Positions 11,618 to 22,639 of a DNA stretch of 64,000 bases are shown in pieces (positions within the stretch are counted from its first letter, which is position 1; every line of letters starts with the position of its first letter). The DNA is from Glandiceps talaboti. Taxonomy: Eukaryota > Hemichordata > Enteropneusta > Spengelidae. The stretch covers positions 22,369,121 through 22,433,120 of the forward strand of contig NC_135559.1 of assembly GCF_964340395.1 (NCBI RefSeq). Reading direction: 5' to 3'. The notes beneath the pieces were generated by a model. The model did no database searches. It was not told the DNA's origin and was given only the letters and a program-made list of their open reading frames with translations. The translations under genes and the position numbers were made by a program.

Positions 11618-11722
11618 GTGGTGGTGGTGGTGGTGGTGGTGGTGGATTGGTAGGGGGGTCACCCTGTTTTTGAAATTGGTGGGGGGGGGGTCATGCTGAT
11701 TTGTGGTAGGGGGGGGGGTATT
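11618..11722. repeat. (GGT)n and poly-G low-complexity tract
   Basis: A GGT microsatellite (about 11,618-11,645) is followed by three runs of G separated by short unique sequence. Similar G-run or C-run blocks next to GTGACCC recur at about 31,637, 41,855-41,951, 44,590 and 45,480, so the family may be a transposon end. Confidence 0.7.
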
Positions 11723-11789
11723 GTGTTTTGGATTGTGATGGAAGAAAAACATCCTTTTCTACAATGGCATATAGCCTTGTCTGAAATGT

Positions 11790-11965
11790 ATTGCTTTCAT
11801 AAATTCTTTAATATTACTTCACGTAAGAGTTCAAACATAACTATACATAATACATACCGGTATATACTTGTATTACCTAGCTACCACACCAGTTACAGAA
11901 CATGTCATGTAAATGCTTGGCTGTTTCACAATCAATACTTCACTTATATTACACTTTAGAAAAAA
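11790..11965 (-). mobile_element. Inverted, diverged fragment of the foldback element
   Basis: The reverse complement of about 14,745-14,905, diverged. The shared core includes TACCTAGCTACCAC, TTACAGAACATG and TTGGCTGTTTCACAATCA, and the flanking ATATTACTTCA block matches too. It is an older partial relative of the two 3-kb copies described below. Confidence 0.75.
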
Positions 11966-12126
11966 TACTTCAACTCTATCTAGTTGCTTTTTACATATTT
12001 TCCTTTTGGAATATATTTACCCTGTGTTGTCAATAATTATGTGATAGTATTATCTCGGGATCGTATAAAGTATTTTCAAGACGGTCAAACAGTCCACATT
12101 GAGTAGAGTCACTATCAACAGATATC

Positions 12127-12262
12127 TACGGTCCAGATACCTAGGTCCCTGTCCAGATACCTACGGTCCCTGTCCAGATACCTACGGTCCCGGTCCCGGT
12201 CCCTGTCCAGATACCTACGGTCCCTGTCCAGATACCTACGGTCCCTGTCCAGATACCTGCAT
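12127..12262. repeat. 21-bp minisatellite, about 6 units
   Basis: The unit is GGTCCCTGTCCAGATACCTA plus C. One unit is disrupted by a GGTCCC triplication. Short ORFs on both strands over it are repeat artefacts. Confidence 0.9.
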
Positions 12263-12806
12263 AATAATGATACTGTGGATGTACGTACGTATAAGCGTGA
12301 ATGCTGATACATCCATGGAACTGGAAGACCCCGGCATGATTACAGATAAAAGTATAAAGTTTTGATATGTAGCCGATAATTTGTCACGTTGAGAAATATA
12401 CCTGTAGCTTAATAATGTGATCTATCGTCAGATGTAAAAACACAAACCATTATGTTTATGTGAACAAAAAAAACAATCCTTACAATAATTTAGTTGTTTA
12501 CATTTGATAAACCCTTTCTTCACGCGTTCGCTTACAGTCATCGTGCTAGCTTCAGATTTCTTTATTTCGTCAGGGTGGTTCGAACTCCCCAGCCACTGTA
12601 CAATAAGCATTCAACAAGATCTCCTCAGAAATACACGGAACCAGTATGACCGGGCAAATCGAGATTTTCCATGACATCCTTGTAATATGTCATAGATGAA
12701 TGGGTACATACCAGGAATCTAGAATGTAACTACATCATCATCATCTGTCCTTCAAAGTTCAATCCACCAGTATGGCGTTGAATGCCTGCCAATATTCGAA
12801 AATTCA

Positions 12807-13125
12807 ATACTGCAATGACTATATGCAATACTGCAATGACTATATGCAATACTGCAATGACTATATGCGATATGACTACATGAGATGATTACATGCGATA
12901 TGACTACATGCGATGTGACTACATGAGATGACTACATGCGATATGACTACATGAGGTGACTACATGCGATGCGACTACATTAGATGACTACATGAGATGA
13001 CTACATGCGATATGACTACATGGGATGACTACATGCGATATGACTACATGAGGTGACTACATGCGATGTGACTACATGAGATGACTACATGCGATATGAC
13101 TACATGAGATGACTACATGCTATAC
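12807..13125 (+). repeat. Left-arm minisatellite of foldback copy 1
   Basis: Alternating 14-bp subunits of the type ATGACTACATGAG and ATGACTACATGCG, preceded by a CAATACTGCAATGACTATATG variant at the outer edge. The reverse complement forms the right arm at 15,375-15,735. Confidence 0.92.
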
Positions 13126-13683
13126 TGCGATGCGAGATGGTGACATGATATGCGGCGATTTTGTAATGACGTTATGCCATTCGTAGATTATTCAATATGC
13201 ATAAGGGGTAGACAATTCGATATCCTGGGGGGCTTTGAAGATTGGTGGAGAGTCATTATTTTTTTCCCCACCTGCTTGCCTGAGAATTATTTTTTTCTCC
13301 TTCGCCTATGCTGGCAACTTTTTTTTCTTTGCTTTTCTGAGATATCCGCATTTTTTTACGTCAATGTTGAACACCTACATTTGTTGCCACAATTTTCTGT
13401 TTGGTTTTGGCACACGGTAATAGAGAGAGTAAAAAATGTTCTATGACACACATATTATATTTAGAAAACTACATATTTCATACATGTTTGATTTTCAATT
13501 AAATAAACATCGTTGACAGTTTTTATGCCATGGTATGGTGACACACTGAAAATACAAATCGGAAACTTGATTGGTGAGCTCAAACATTCAGATAGACCAG
13601 TCAGTTTCTCAAGCTTGGGGGATGGGGGGTGTCAGTGTTTTTTTTTCCATTGGGCCGACAAAAAGTCACTGACCCCCCTGAAT

Positions 13684-14265
13684 AAAGTTTCATAGCATCT
13701 GACAGTAAGTTGTAGAGGGAAGAGCTTTGAGACTGGGATATGTCCACCTCTTGTGTGTTATTGTGTGTGTGAATGGGGGGGGGGGTTTCTAGGGTTCTAC
13801 AAAACGGCCTGGAGGATTTTTACTTCTAAAGGCAATGTTTAGGCTATTCACAGACACTTTCAGACAATAATTTACAAATTTTACAAGACAGCTCTAACAT
13901 GTAAAAAGCAACTCTGTGAGGTTGAAACATTTTTGAAATAAAGTTTCATAGCATCTTGACAGTAAGAGTTGGAAGAAAGAACATTGATTTGAGACTGGAA
14001 CATGTCTACCTCTTACGGGGGGTTCTTGGGGGTCCCCCCTAGAAGCCCTGGAGGTTTTTTACTTCTAAAGGCAATGTTTAGGCTATTCACAGACACTTTC
14101 AGACAATAATTTACAAGCTTTAAAAGGCAGCTCTAACATGTAAAAAGCAACTACATAAGGTTGAAACATGTTTGAAATAAAGTTCCATAGCATCTTGACA
14201 GTAAGAGGTGGAGGGAAGAACTTTGATTTGAGGCTTGGACATGTCTACGGTTTTTTTTACCAATT
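13684..14265 (+). repeat. Three tandem ~250-bp repeats inside foldback copy 1
   Basis: AATAAAGTTYCATAGCATCT starts successive units at about 13,682, 13,938 and 14,176. Each continues through a G-rich stretch and CAGACACTTTCAGACAATAA. The third is incomplete. The same trio occurs in copy 2 at about 34,440-35,000. Confidence 0.85.
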
Positions 14266-15374
14266 TTGGTGAATCTTATTGTTGGTTGAGTGGCCTCTGG
14301 GGTGATGGAGTGCAAGGGGTCCCCCCCCCCCCGCCAGATCTGCAGTTTTTTGTTTCTATTTAGGCAATTTTTAGGTTATGCATAGCCTCTGAGATATATA
14401 TTGCCAAGCATCGAAAAGCTAAAGTAAATATAACTTTTTACCTAAGTTTTCCATGTTATAAAAGTGGGCCTGTAACATTGGTATAGGGGCATTGATATTG
14501 CATGTATAGTAAAGTTACTGATGTGTTAGAGCACTTTAGGAGGTCATACCTAGTGTACAATAGAAACTTGAATTTGAGTTGTGGTGTCGATACATGTAGT
14601 GTCTGAAATAGGAAGTATAGCATCCCTTTTGACAAATTCATACTGAAGAGACTAGAACAATTTAGATTAAGTTCTTTTATAAACTATCCAATAGTATGAA
14701 GGTTACCATTACAAAACCTTCAAGTTCACTTTTGCCCCAAAGTGTAAGATAAGTGAAGCACTGATTGTGAAACAGCCAAACACTTACATGGCATGTTCTG
14801 TAACTAGCGTGGTAGCTAGGTAATACATGTATTATATGTATAATGTTATGTATAATTATTTATGAACCCTTACATGAAGTAATATTTAAACCATTTACGA
14901 AAGAAACAGAGAAAAGAACAAATATATATATATGTACCACATGCTAACGAAACTGACTGGTACCTGACATGTGTTTGAAACTGTTTGTCATGATTTGACA
15001 AGTGTCCTGGTTGGAGAGGTACGAGCAAGTTGAACAGTATACTCGAACCTGTGCATCATTTCCCTGCCAAGACATTTTTTTTTCTAGCAGTAGTGGTCCG
15101 TCTTTTTTTCCATCACCCTCTCATATCCGGATTTTTTTTCAAGCAAATCCATTTGGCATCTTTTTTTCCCCGAAATCTTCCAAGCCCCCCCCCCCCCCCG
15201 GATATCAAATGGTCCACCTCTTACCACGTGCAACGGTGCAACATGCTGAGGAGTACTCCCTAGCCTGTTTCATATCAATACTCGTATTATGCGTATTGAA
15301 TAATCTACGAATGGCATAACGTCATTACAAAATCGCCGCATATCATGTCATCATCTCGCATCGCATTATTGCAT

Positions 15375-15735
15375 ATAGCTACGGTCATCTCATGTAGTCA
15401 TGTCGCATGTAGTCATCTCATGTAGTCATATCGCATGTAGTCATCTCATGTAGTCATATCGCATGTAGTCATCTCATGTAGTCACATCGCATGTAGTCAT
15501 ATCGCATGTAGTCACCTCATGTAGTCATATCGCATGTAGTCATCTCATGTAGTCATATCGCATGTAGTCACCTCATGTAGTCATATCGCATGTAGTCATC
15601 TCATGTAGTCACATCGCATGTAGTCATATCGCATGTAGTCACCTCATGTAGTCATATCGCATATAGTCATCTCATGTAGTCATATCGCATATAGTCATTG
15701 CAGTATTGCATATAGTCATTGCAGTATTGTATTTT
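15375..15735 (-). repeat. Right-arm minisatellite of foldback copy 1
   Basis: CATGTAGTCATCT and CATGTAGTCATATCG subunits, the reverse complement of the left-arm array. Confidence 0.92.
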
Positions 15736-15763
15736 CGAATATTGGTAGGCATTCTACGCTATA

Positions 15764-17229
15764 GTACGTGTACGTTACAGAATGACTGGTACAGTGATGT
15801 CAATGAATGTCTTCAACATTTGTGCAGAAGTCACAAAAGTATTACTGTAAGAATCTCTAGTTAATCGATTCATTTTTTCTTGTTCAGCACATATTCAAGT
15901 CTTTATTCAGACGTGAGGTATATTTGTTTACTTGATAAATGTAGTAAGAACAGTTTGAATTCTAAAGGTACTAGCATTAATATTCCATTTTATGTTAGCT
16001 CAGAAGAAAAAACAATTATACATTTGCATGTACCAAAATAAAATGACACTGCCAAACATGGTTTGTACTTTTGACTTCCTTTATCAGGACGTATCTGGAC
16101 TTTATATGCGTATAAAGATACTTCTGTGTTTCCCACTTGGATGTAGCACAGGGGGGGGTCAGTGTCTCAATGAAATTATATTTTCATTTACCAAAGCAAT
16201 CAGTTCACGTGACACGTTTGATTGACAGTTGTCATTGGTAGATATTGTTGGATTGATAGTTATATGTTTACTCGAGTGTGCTATCTTCATAAAAATCGTC
16301 TTAAACACTTCTAAATTAAATCCTCCTCACATAAAGAAAGAAGCGACCACAAATTTGACTGCTCATATCGTAATTGAATCCCGAGAAATCAACTGTCATA
16401 TGAAGCTTTCCACAGTTAATAAACTAGTTGTCTTGCCATTTCTTGCCCTAATATGTGGATACTGTTGTTCCACCTATTTTAGACAGAGAGTATATCTGGC
16501 CTGAATTACATTTCCGCGCAAATGCAAACCGAGGGAAGGGGTGGGGGCTGATGAGAAAATATTTTGTACAAATTGTTTCCCAGTTCCCTCTTCCCATCAA
16601 GCTCACAAAAAAACGTTGTCGCTGATTTTCATTTGTGCAGTTATATGGCATACTTCCCGTATTCTGGAGATGTGCAAATGTATGATACACTAGTATAAAA
16701 TAACAGTGGTAATCGACTTCAGTGTTCATACATAATAAGAGATTTCTTTATAAGTGTGGGATTTGCAAGGAGAGGTTGGATCGTAATCTATATTTGGAGA
16801 TACTTAGCCAACCCCATTCAATTGTGGTTTGGCACAGGAACAGCATACCTTGATCACCCATGGGGAGTATTCTGGAATAGGGCTCAATCATTTGGTAACC
16901 TTGCCAAAATAAACCACAGGCTAGCATTGAAAGGGTTCTGGAAAATTCATTAAAAGTGTGTAAGTAATGTTTATGATAGTCCATATATGCTTTTCAAGTT
17001 ACATTTTAAAGTTCCACAGATGCCGGATCAGAGAACTAGAAAGTTTACAACCTGATGCCAGTAAATTTAATGTTTTTAAACACTGTGCCGTTCACAGATG
17101 TACATGTATAACAACGTATAGTGGTCTTTGTTGTAGTATTTTGAATATTGACTTTAATTTATCAAATTTAATTTTCCAGATTGTCCACCTGACAATATTG
17201 ATTTTATATATTTGCCTCATAATGTATTT
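15764..17229. other. Unassigned stretch
   Basis: Several short plus-strand frames (77-134 codons) are present, none with recognisable composition or motifs. No transposon ends are seen. The right edge grades into the 3' UTR of the minus-strand LINE. Confidence 0.45.
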
Positions 17230-17549
17230 TAGATATAGTATTTTATTTGCCACAAACTCAAAATCATATCAACATAACAAGAGAGAAAGTACAAAAGACA
17301 GTGGAATAAATATTACAATTAAACTGATGGATGAATACAGAGTTTATGGCTGGACCACAGAAATAGTTTGAAACAAACTAGTCAAGTTTGTGGCCCATAC
17401 TACAATTGATTAAACAAATAAAATAATCAAAGCAAAAACAAAAACAAATTTGAAATTAAAACAAAAACAAACAAAACAAAACGCGTTCTCATCAAAAAAA
17501 AATATATAACAACTGGCATTAAATGCAATGTAAGGTAGAAAAAGCTGAA

Positions 17550-18955
17550 TTAATTTTGTAACAAATACTGTTTTAACTGAGATTTAAAAGTAGTCCTGGA
17601 TTGTATTTTTTTCAATTCTTCAGGTAAGGAGTTCCAATGTTTTGCAGCTGCATACTGAAAATTGTGTTGCGTCAAAGTAAGATTTACTTTTGGAATGTAA
17701 AAGTTATCTCTCGTTGTATTCCGAGTGTGATACGTATTTGGTGGTGTGTTGAAATAGTCGTTAACTGTTTGCGGGAAGTGACCGGCCCTCAAATCAAAAA
17801 TAAATAAAGAAGTATTAAATTTGCATTGCTGGTGGACACTTAGAATTCCTAGTTGCTGAAAAAGAGGGGAGGAGGGAGCACCAATATTTGAAAAAGTTAT
17901 AAAGCGAATAACTTTCTTTTGAAGGTTTAAGATAGGCTTGAGAAATGTATTGTATGTATTGCCCCATATCTCTATACAATATGAGATATGGGGCAAGATC
18001 ATAGAGTTATACAGCAGAAGAAGAGTAGATTTAGGTACGTAATAGCGAATTTTGGAAATTATGCCATTAATTGGAGAAATTGCTTTCCTAACTTTTTCAA
18101 TGTGTGATGTCCAAAGCATATTTTGATCTAAACACACGCCAAGATAATTGGTTGACGTTACTTGTGAAATTTGTGAGCGATTGATGCCCAGACTTCCCTC
18201 CGTTTTCACCAATCTTTGCGAAGTCTTAATAATCATGAAATTAGTTTTTTCTACATTGATAGTGAGCCTATTGGCGTCGCACCAGTCACAGACTTTCCTG
18301 AAGTCGAAATGGAGTTGATCAAGCTGAATTATATTTGAGGGATTGTTGATAAATTGAAACAAGTTTGTGTCGTCGGCAAATAATCGAAATTCAAATGCAT
18401 CAGTAGCGTTCACAATATCATTGATGTAAATCAGAAGGAGAAGGGGGCCTAAAATTGAGCCTTGTGGTACTCCACATTGTATTTTGCTATATGGCGAGGT
18501 AACATTATTTATACAGACACACTGCTTACGCTGGGAGAGATAACTTTTAAACCAAAGTAAAGGCAAGCCTCTGACACCATAGTGACTCAGTTTCTGTAGA
18601 AGCATACTATGGTCTATTGTGTCAAAGGCTTTCCGCAAATCAATGAATATACCACATGTCAGATAACCATTGTCCAGCTTATTAGCAATACCAGTGATCA
18701 GGTCAACCAGGGCAAGCTTAGTACTGTGTTTTTTCCTGAAACCAAACTGAGTTTTGATGAGGATGATGTATTTTTCAAAATATATAACAAGTTGATGATT
18801 GACAATAGATTCAAACACTTTACTGATTACGGGCAAAATTGAAATGGGGCGATAATTGCCAACATCGCATGGCGAACCTTTTTTATAAATAGGTATTACC
18901 TTGGCAATCTTAAGTAGACTTGGAAAAATACCATTGTTGAGAGAACAGTTAATTA
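17550..18955 (-). pseudogene. LINE reverse transcriptase
   Basis: An uninterrupted frame covers the reverse transcriptase. Blocks in order are NYRPISILPVISK (about 18,850), GFRKKHST, IDLRKAFDTIDH (about 18,620), GVPQGSILGP (about 18,460), the catalytic FADD with its two Asp codons at 18,369-18,374, and NYLGVCLDQNMLW (about 18,140). The C-terminus is conserved-looking (YAAAKHWNSLPEELK). No stop interrupts this part, so the enzyme domain was lost only through the upstream frameshift at about 18,955. Confidence 0.92.
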
Positions 18956-20580
18956 TATGTGTGAGAGGGCATGCAATAATGTGAGCAGCGTGTATAAGTA
19001 AGAGGGGATTAATTGTGTCCTGACGGTAGCTTTGCGGGGATCAAGCTTGAATATTTCTCCAAGGACGTCTTCTTCAGACACGTGGTGAAAGAAAAAGGAG
19101 TTGAGGTAGTTCCCATCCAGGTATTGTCTAAAGTCTTTGTTGCTTGTAATCTTTTGAGCAAGATTGGGCCCAATACCAGTGAAATAATTATTGAATTCTT
19201 GAGCAATATCTTTTGTATCTGTTAAGCATATGTTTCCAGGGTTGTTTGTAGTTAATTTATCGGGAGAACATTTGGTATGTGTTTTGTTCAAAATCTCTTT
19301 AATAATAAGCCAAGTTTTGTTGGTGTTGCCAGAGGCATTTGAAATTTTATTGGTGTAGTAGTTTTTCTTAGCCAACCTAAGGAGCTTCGTCAATGTATTC
19401 CTGTACCTAGTATACTTATTTTTAATTTGGTTATTCCTTGGGTGATTTTTCATTTTCGAGAAAAGTTTATGTTTTGTATGTATGGATGTAAATAAGCCCT
19501 TTGTGATCCAGGGTCTTTTAATTGACTTTTGTGTTCTTGTAAATGTTTTTATTCGAAGATGTCTTCTGATAACAGTATGAAATAAATCATTAAAAATATT
19601 GTATGCTTCAGACGGATCTTCGCACATGTGGACTGGTTGCCAGGATACATTGCTTAGGTCAGCTAAGAAGGCCTCTTTGTTGTAATTCCTGAAATCGTAG
19701 GTGTGTGTTTTGGTACTGTTTTCAAAAACGTGATGCAGACTTTTAATAATGCCGAAAATTGGATAGTGGTCTGAAATGTCTGTTTCAATTGTACCGGACT
19801 CAATAAAGTGGTCAGTAATATTTGTGAGGTGTTAGTAACTCTGGTAGGGGTGTTAATTAATTGTGTCATATTGTATGTATTCAGGAGAGTATTGTAATGA
19901 GTAACGGGTGGGCTATCTAAAGATGTGTCAATATTCATATCGCCAAGGAGAATACAATCACGCCCGTTCACTGACACCTGATCAAGGCATGCTTCTAAAC
20001 TGTCAATGAATTCATTAAACGGTGTGTTGGGTCTTCTGTACATAACGCCTATAACAATCTTTTTGTTGTTGATCATAGTTTCCCCAAAGATGGATTCGCA
20101 GTGATTAATTTTACATGTGTTAATGCGAGAGAAGGACAACGAGTTGTGAAAATACAGAGCGACTCCACCACCTTGTGAGGCTTCACGATTACAAGTAACG
20201 AAAGTATAGGAAGGTAAATCATAAAGACAGCAATTTGAATCGGGATGTAACCAAGTTTCCGTTAGAGCTATAAAAAGAAAATTTTGATCTAACATGCTTA
20301 GAAAGTTAACAAAGCTATCAAAGTTTTTTGTAAGGGATCTGACATTGCAATGTAGGAAAGAACATGAACTGTTTAAAAGATTTCTATCAGAATTGAACTG
20401 GTTGACTGTGCAAGACTTGCAGCTGTATTTGACTATGACTTCTTCGTTCATCATGAAATGACTGACATACTTAGAGAATAAGTAATCGAAAAATGTGTTT
20501 TTAATGTGCATTAAGTTAGTTTTGTTTGTTTGATATGCTTGTGTGTTTTGTATTCTTGAATTTTTCATTTTTAGGAGCCT
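18956..20580 (-). pseudogene. LINE endonuclease and linker, frameshifted
   Basis: An apurinic-type endonuclease that would nick the target. The visible motifs are LHCNVRSL (about 20,355), ALTETWLHPDS with the catalytic Glu (about 20,265), GGGVALYF, YRRPNTPF and LLGDMNIDT (about 19,940). The final SDHYPIF motif lies in another frame at about 19,770, which places a frameshift at about 19,825-19,835. The linker follows (RPWITKGL, YFTGIGPNLAQK) down to about 18,955, where the frame is lost again before the reverse transcriptase. Confidence 0.88.
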
Positions 20581-20918
20581 GTAAATGGGACTTGCCGGCC
20601 TTCCGTGAAATAAATAAATAAACTGTATGTCAACGAGTTGAGTAATTGGTAACAAAATACAACACCTTATTATTCCAAGACAATAGCCCCCGTCACCACG
20701 TCCTGACATAATTTTATACATTACACTTTCATTCAAACGGGGGTCGACACATACATTCATAATTCATCAACAATACCGGTGCTTATCCGTCATTGCACGC
20801 ATTTAGCGAGGAACGCTAGTCTATACCTTCATTACACAGTGTTCACCCCTGTGCACGTTACATAAGTTTGTATTCCTGTAAAATAAAAGAATGTGGAGAA
20901 ATCAACTCCGGACTTTTG

Positions 20919-21132
20919 ATTGGTTGTTTGTCAAATGTAACACGTGTACTCCCTGTCAAGTGATTGACCAATTTGAAACAAACAACACCTAACTAGTCTT
21001 ACAAACACAATAGTTTTCCCTGCCACCACCTTTAAAGTGCACCTGGAGGGGTAGAGGAAAATTTTGATCCTCTAGGTCTGATTGGTTCATGGTTCTCGAC
21101 AGGAATCTAACATCTTGGGTTGGGTATATAAA
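20919..21132 (+). promoter_or_regulatory. Promoter-like cluster: three CCAAT boxes and a TATA box
   Basis: CCAAT elements occur at 20,919-20,923 (inverted), 20,968-20,972 (direct) and 21,081-21,085 (inverted). A CACGTG E-box lies at 20,941-20,946, and TATATAAA at 21,125-21,132 is followed 57 bp later by an ATG (21,189). The spacing is that of a strong RNA polymerase II promoter. Confidence 0.5.
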
Positions 21133-21188
21133 TGACGCGTGATACATTTTCAAACTGTCTTTGCGACTCCAGCAAACGATAAACAAAG

Positions 21189-21830
21189 ATGGATACTGGT
21201 ATTGTGCTGCTCACCCTGGTCTATGTCGTCATAGTATATGTCCGAAGCCTTGTACTGCTGAGAGTGGATGATAGAAGAATATTCCGATGTTTGGTATGGG
21301 TCCTGGATGTTGTATGCTGTCTACTTCGCTCACTGGTCGAAAAGAGGAAGTTGGAAGGAAAAATTGCAATGTGTATCACCGTATGGATGCTGTGTTTGCT
21401 TCAGATGTTTGTTCGCCGTACAATAGAGACTGTTCGAGAATGGAAGTCAATGGTTTGCGTATTGGTTCGTCAATTTATCATGGTTTGGTCCCTGCGAGAA
21501 CGTCGAAGGATGGTATATGAGATAAGTCGGTTTGCAATGTTTGTTCTTTCTGCTGCATTTGGGCCCGTTGTATGGGAATGGGGGCCATGGTGGCAATTTC
21601 GGCGCGGTACCTTTTTTGGCGGGAAGGTGGCGGCCCGGGTTGACAGGTTAGGATTTAGACGGTTTTGTCAGGAGGAAAGTTTGTCATTGGTTGTTCAAGT
21701 GGCACAGACTGTAATATTCCCCATTTTCGAAAACATTAAGAACGCAAAATACAAATACAAAATACATATCAAAATTTATCTACGAATAAAAAATACAAAT
21801 CAAAATTTATCGACAAACAAATTTGAATAG
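21189..21830 (+). CDS. Hypothetical protein, 213 codons, unrecognised
   Basis: An uninterrupted single-exon frame starts at the first ATG after the TATA box at 21,125. The product begins with a hydrophobic segment (VLLTLVYVVIVYV), has further hydrophobic stretches near residues 35-50, 60-75 and 110-125, and is rich in Val, Leu, Arg, Trp and Cys. Its last 30 residues are Lys/Asn-rich and look like read-through into AT-rich DNA. The composition is odd for a real protein. The frame two bases over encodes a Cys-rich stretch (from about 21,191) but meets stops. I recognise no family. The promoter-like context is the main reason to list it. Confidence 0.3.
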   Translation: MDTGIVLLTLVYVVIVYVRSLVLLRVDDRRIFRCLVWVLDVVCCLLRSLVEKRKLEGKIAMCITVWMLCLLQMFVRRTIETVREWKSMVCVLVRQFIMVWSLRERRRMVYEISRFAMFVLSAAFGPVVWEWGPWWQFRRGTFFGGKVAARVDRLGFRRFCQEESLSLVVQVAQTVIFPIFENIKNAKYKYKIHIKIYLRIKNTNQNLSTNKFE

Positions 21831-22024
21831 ATACGTCATACATAGTCATGTACACAAAGTTGTTCTCGGGTACCCAGATTCCTATAAATTCAGCCACCTC
21901 CGGTATACACATTTCTTTCACAACCGAAACAATTGTATTTTGCCATGTTCAAATGAAAAATCATTGATGTTTATATTAGACTATTTACGAAACACAAACT
22001 TGAAAACCATAATTGCCTATAACC

Positions 22025-22250
22025 ACAGAAAACCACTTCTATTTAGGGTCCCATACTAAAGTTACCCCAAAACTAGTAAACCAAATGTAAACTTAAAATA
22101 GGTTGTTCCTAGAAATACAGACTGTGCCACTTCTAATTAGGGTTCCCATTCTAAAATTAACAACTTTCTCAAAAACTAGTTAACTAAATGTAAACTTAAA
22201 ATAAATTATTTCTAGAAATACTGACTGTGCCACTTCTAATTAGGGTTAAA
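22025..22250. repeat. Two tandem ~103-bp repeats
   Basis: CCACTTCTAWTTAGGGT, AACTAGT(A/T)AAC and AAATGTAAACTTAAAATA recur at a spacing of about 103 bp, with a third partial start at about 22,228. Confidence 0.8.
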
Positions 22251-22639
22251 GTTTTCGCAAAATCTAGTTAGTTAGTTTTTTTTCAAGAAATACAAAGTTG
22301 AATCGAAATATTTCTTTCATTAAAATGCTAATCATACAAAATTAAAACCCGTGTATTTTGCTCTGCAGCGCATATTTTTTTCATTCATGTTACAAATTTA
22401 AGAGTTATTTCCGTAAAGACATTCTTCTTTGAAGATGATGAAAAAGATAAGTTTGTTTACAATATTACAAATATAGCTAATAACCACATAACAACCAACA
22501 ATGTGTACCAAATTTATTTTTCGTTTTGTGATGGTCAGAACATTCATAAATTACAATACAAAATAATGTCACCGCTTCAGTTATACCCATGATATAGTGA
22601 TCAAATATATGTGTCTCAAAACCAAATTAAGGCTTATGA

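Larger units (their letters stand above)
12771..15763 (+). mobile_element. Foldback element, copy 1 (complete)
   Basis: A 3-kb element with long inverted arms. The left end reads TATGGCGTTGAATGCCTGCC. The right end, reverse-complemented, reads TATAGCGTAGAATGCCTACC. Outer TA dinucleotides (12,771-12,772 and 15,762-15,763) may be the target duplication. Each arm consists of a terminal ~35 bp, a minisatellite of 14-bp subunits, a shared block (GCGGCGATTTTGTAATGACG), and a more diverged inner part around GATATCC followed by a G run. The interior holds three tandem ~250-bp repeats and no credible protein. The arms make it a non-autonomous foldback or MITE-like element. Copy 2 is at 33,581-36,538 in the same orientation. 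Confidence 0.85.
17230..20600 (-). mobile_element. Decayed LINE (CR1/L2/Rex-like) on the minus strand
   Basis: This element carries an endonuclease (about 20,400-19,750), a linker and reverse transcriptase (about 18,955-17,550), then a 3' UTR with a minus-strand AATAAA near 17,245. Two frameshifts break the single ORF (about 19,830 and about 18,955), and no upstream ORF1 is seen. Divergence is otherwise modest, because all key blocks are readable. The 5' boundary is uncertain; a frame continues to 20,760, but the part beyond about 20,580 resembles unrelated sequence ending in AAATAAATAAATAAA on the plus strand. Confidence 0.88.

Noticed and set aside
13150-15319. Several ORFs of 60-105 codons with Phe/Pro-rich peptides inside the foldback elements
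   Set aside because: They arise from poly-T, poly-C and poly-G runs, differ between the two copies, and lack motifs.
16229-17371. Plus-strand ORFs of 91 and 134 codons
   Set aside because: AT-rich chance frames; the second overlaps the 3' UTR of the minus-strand LINE.
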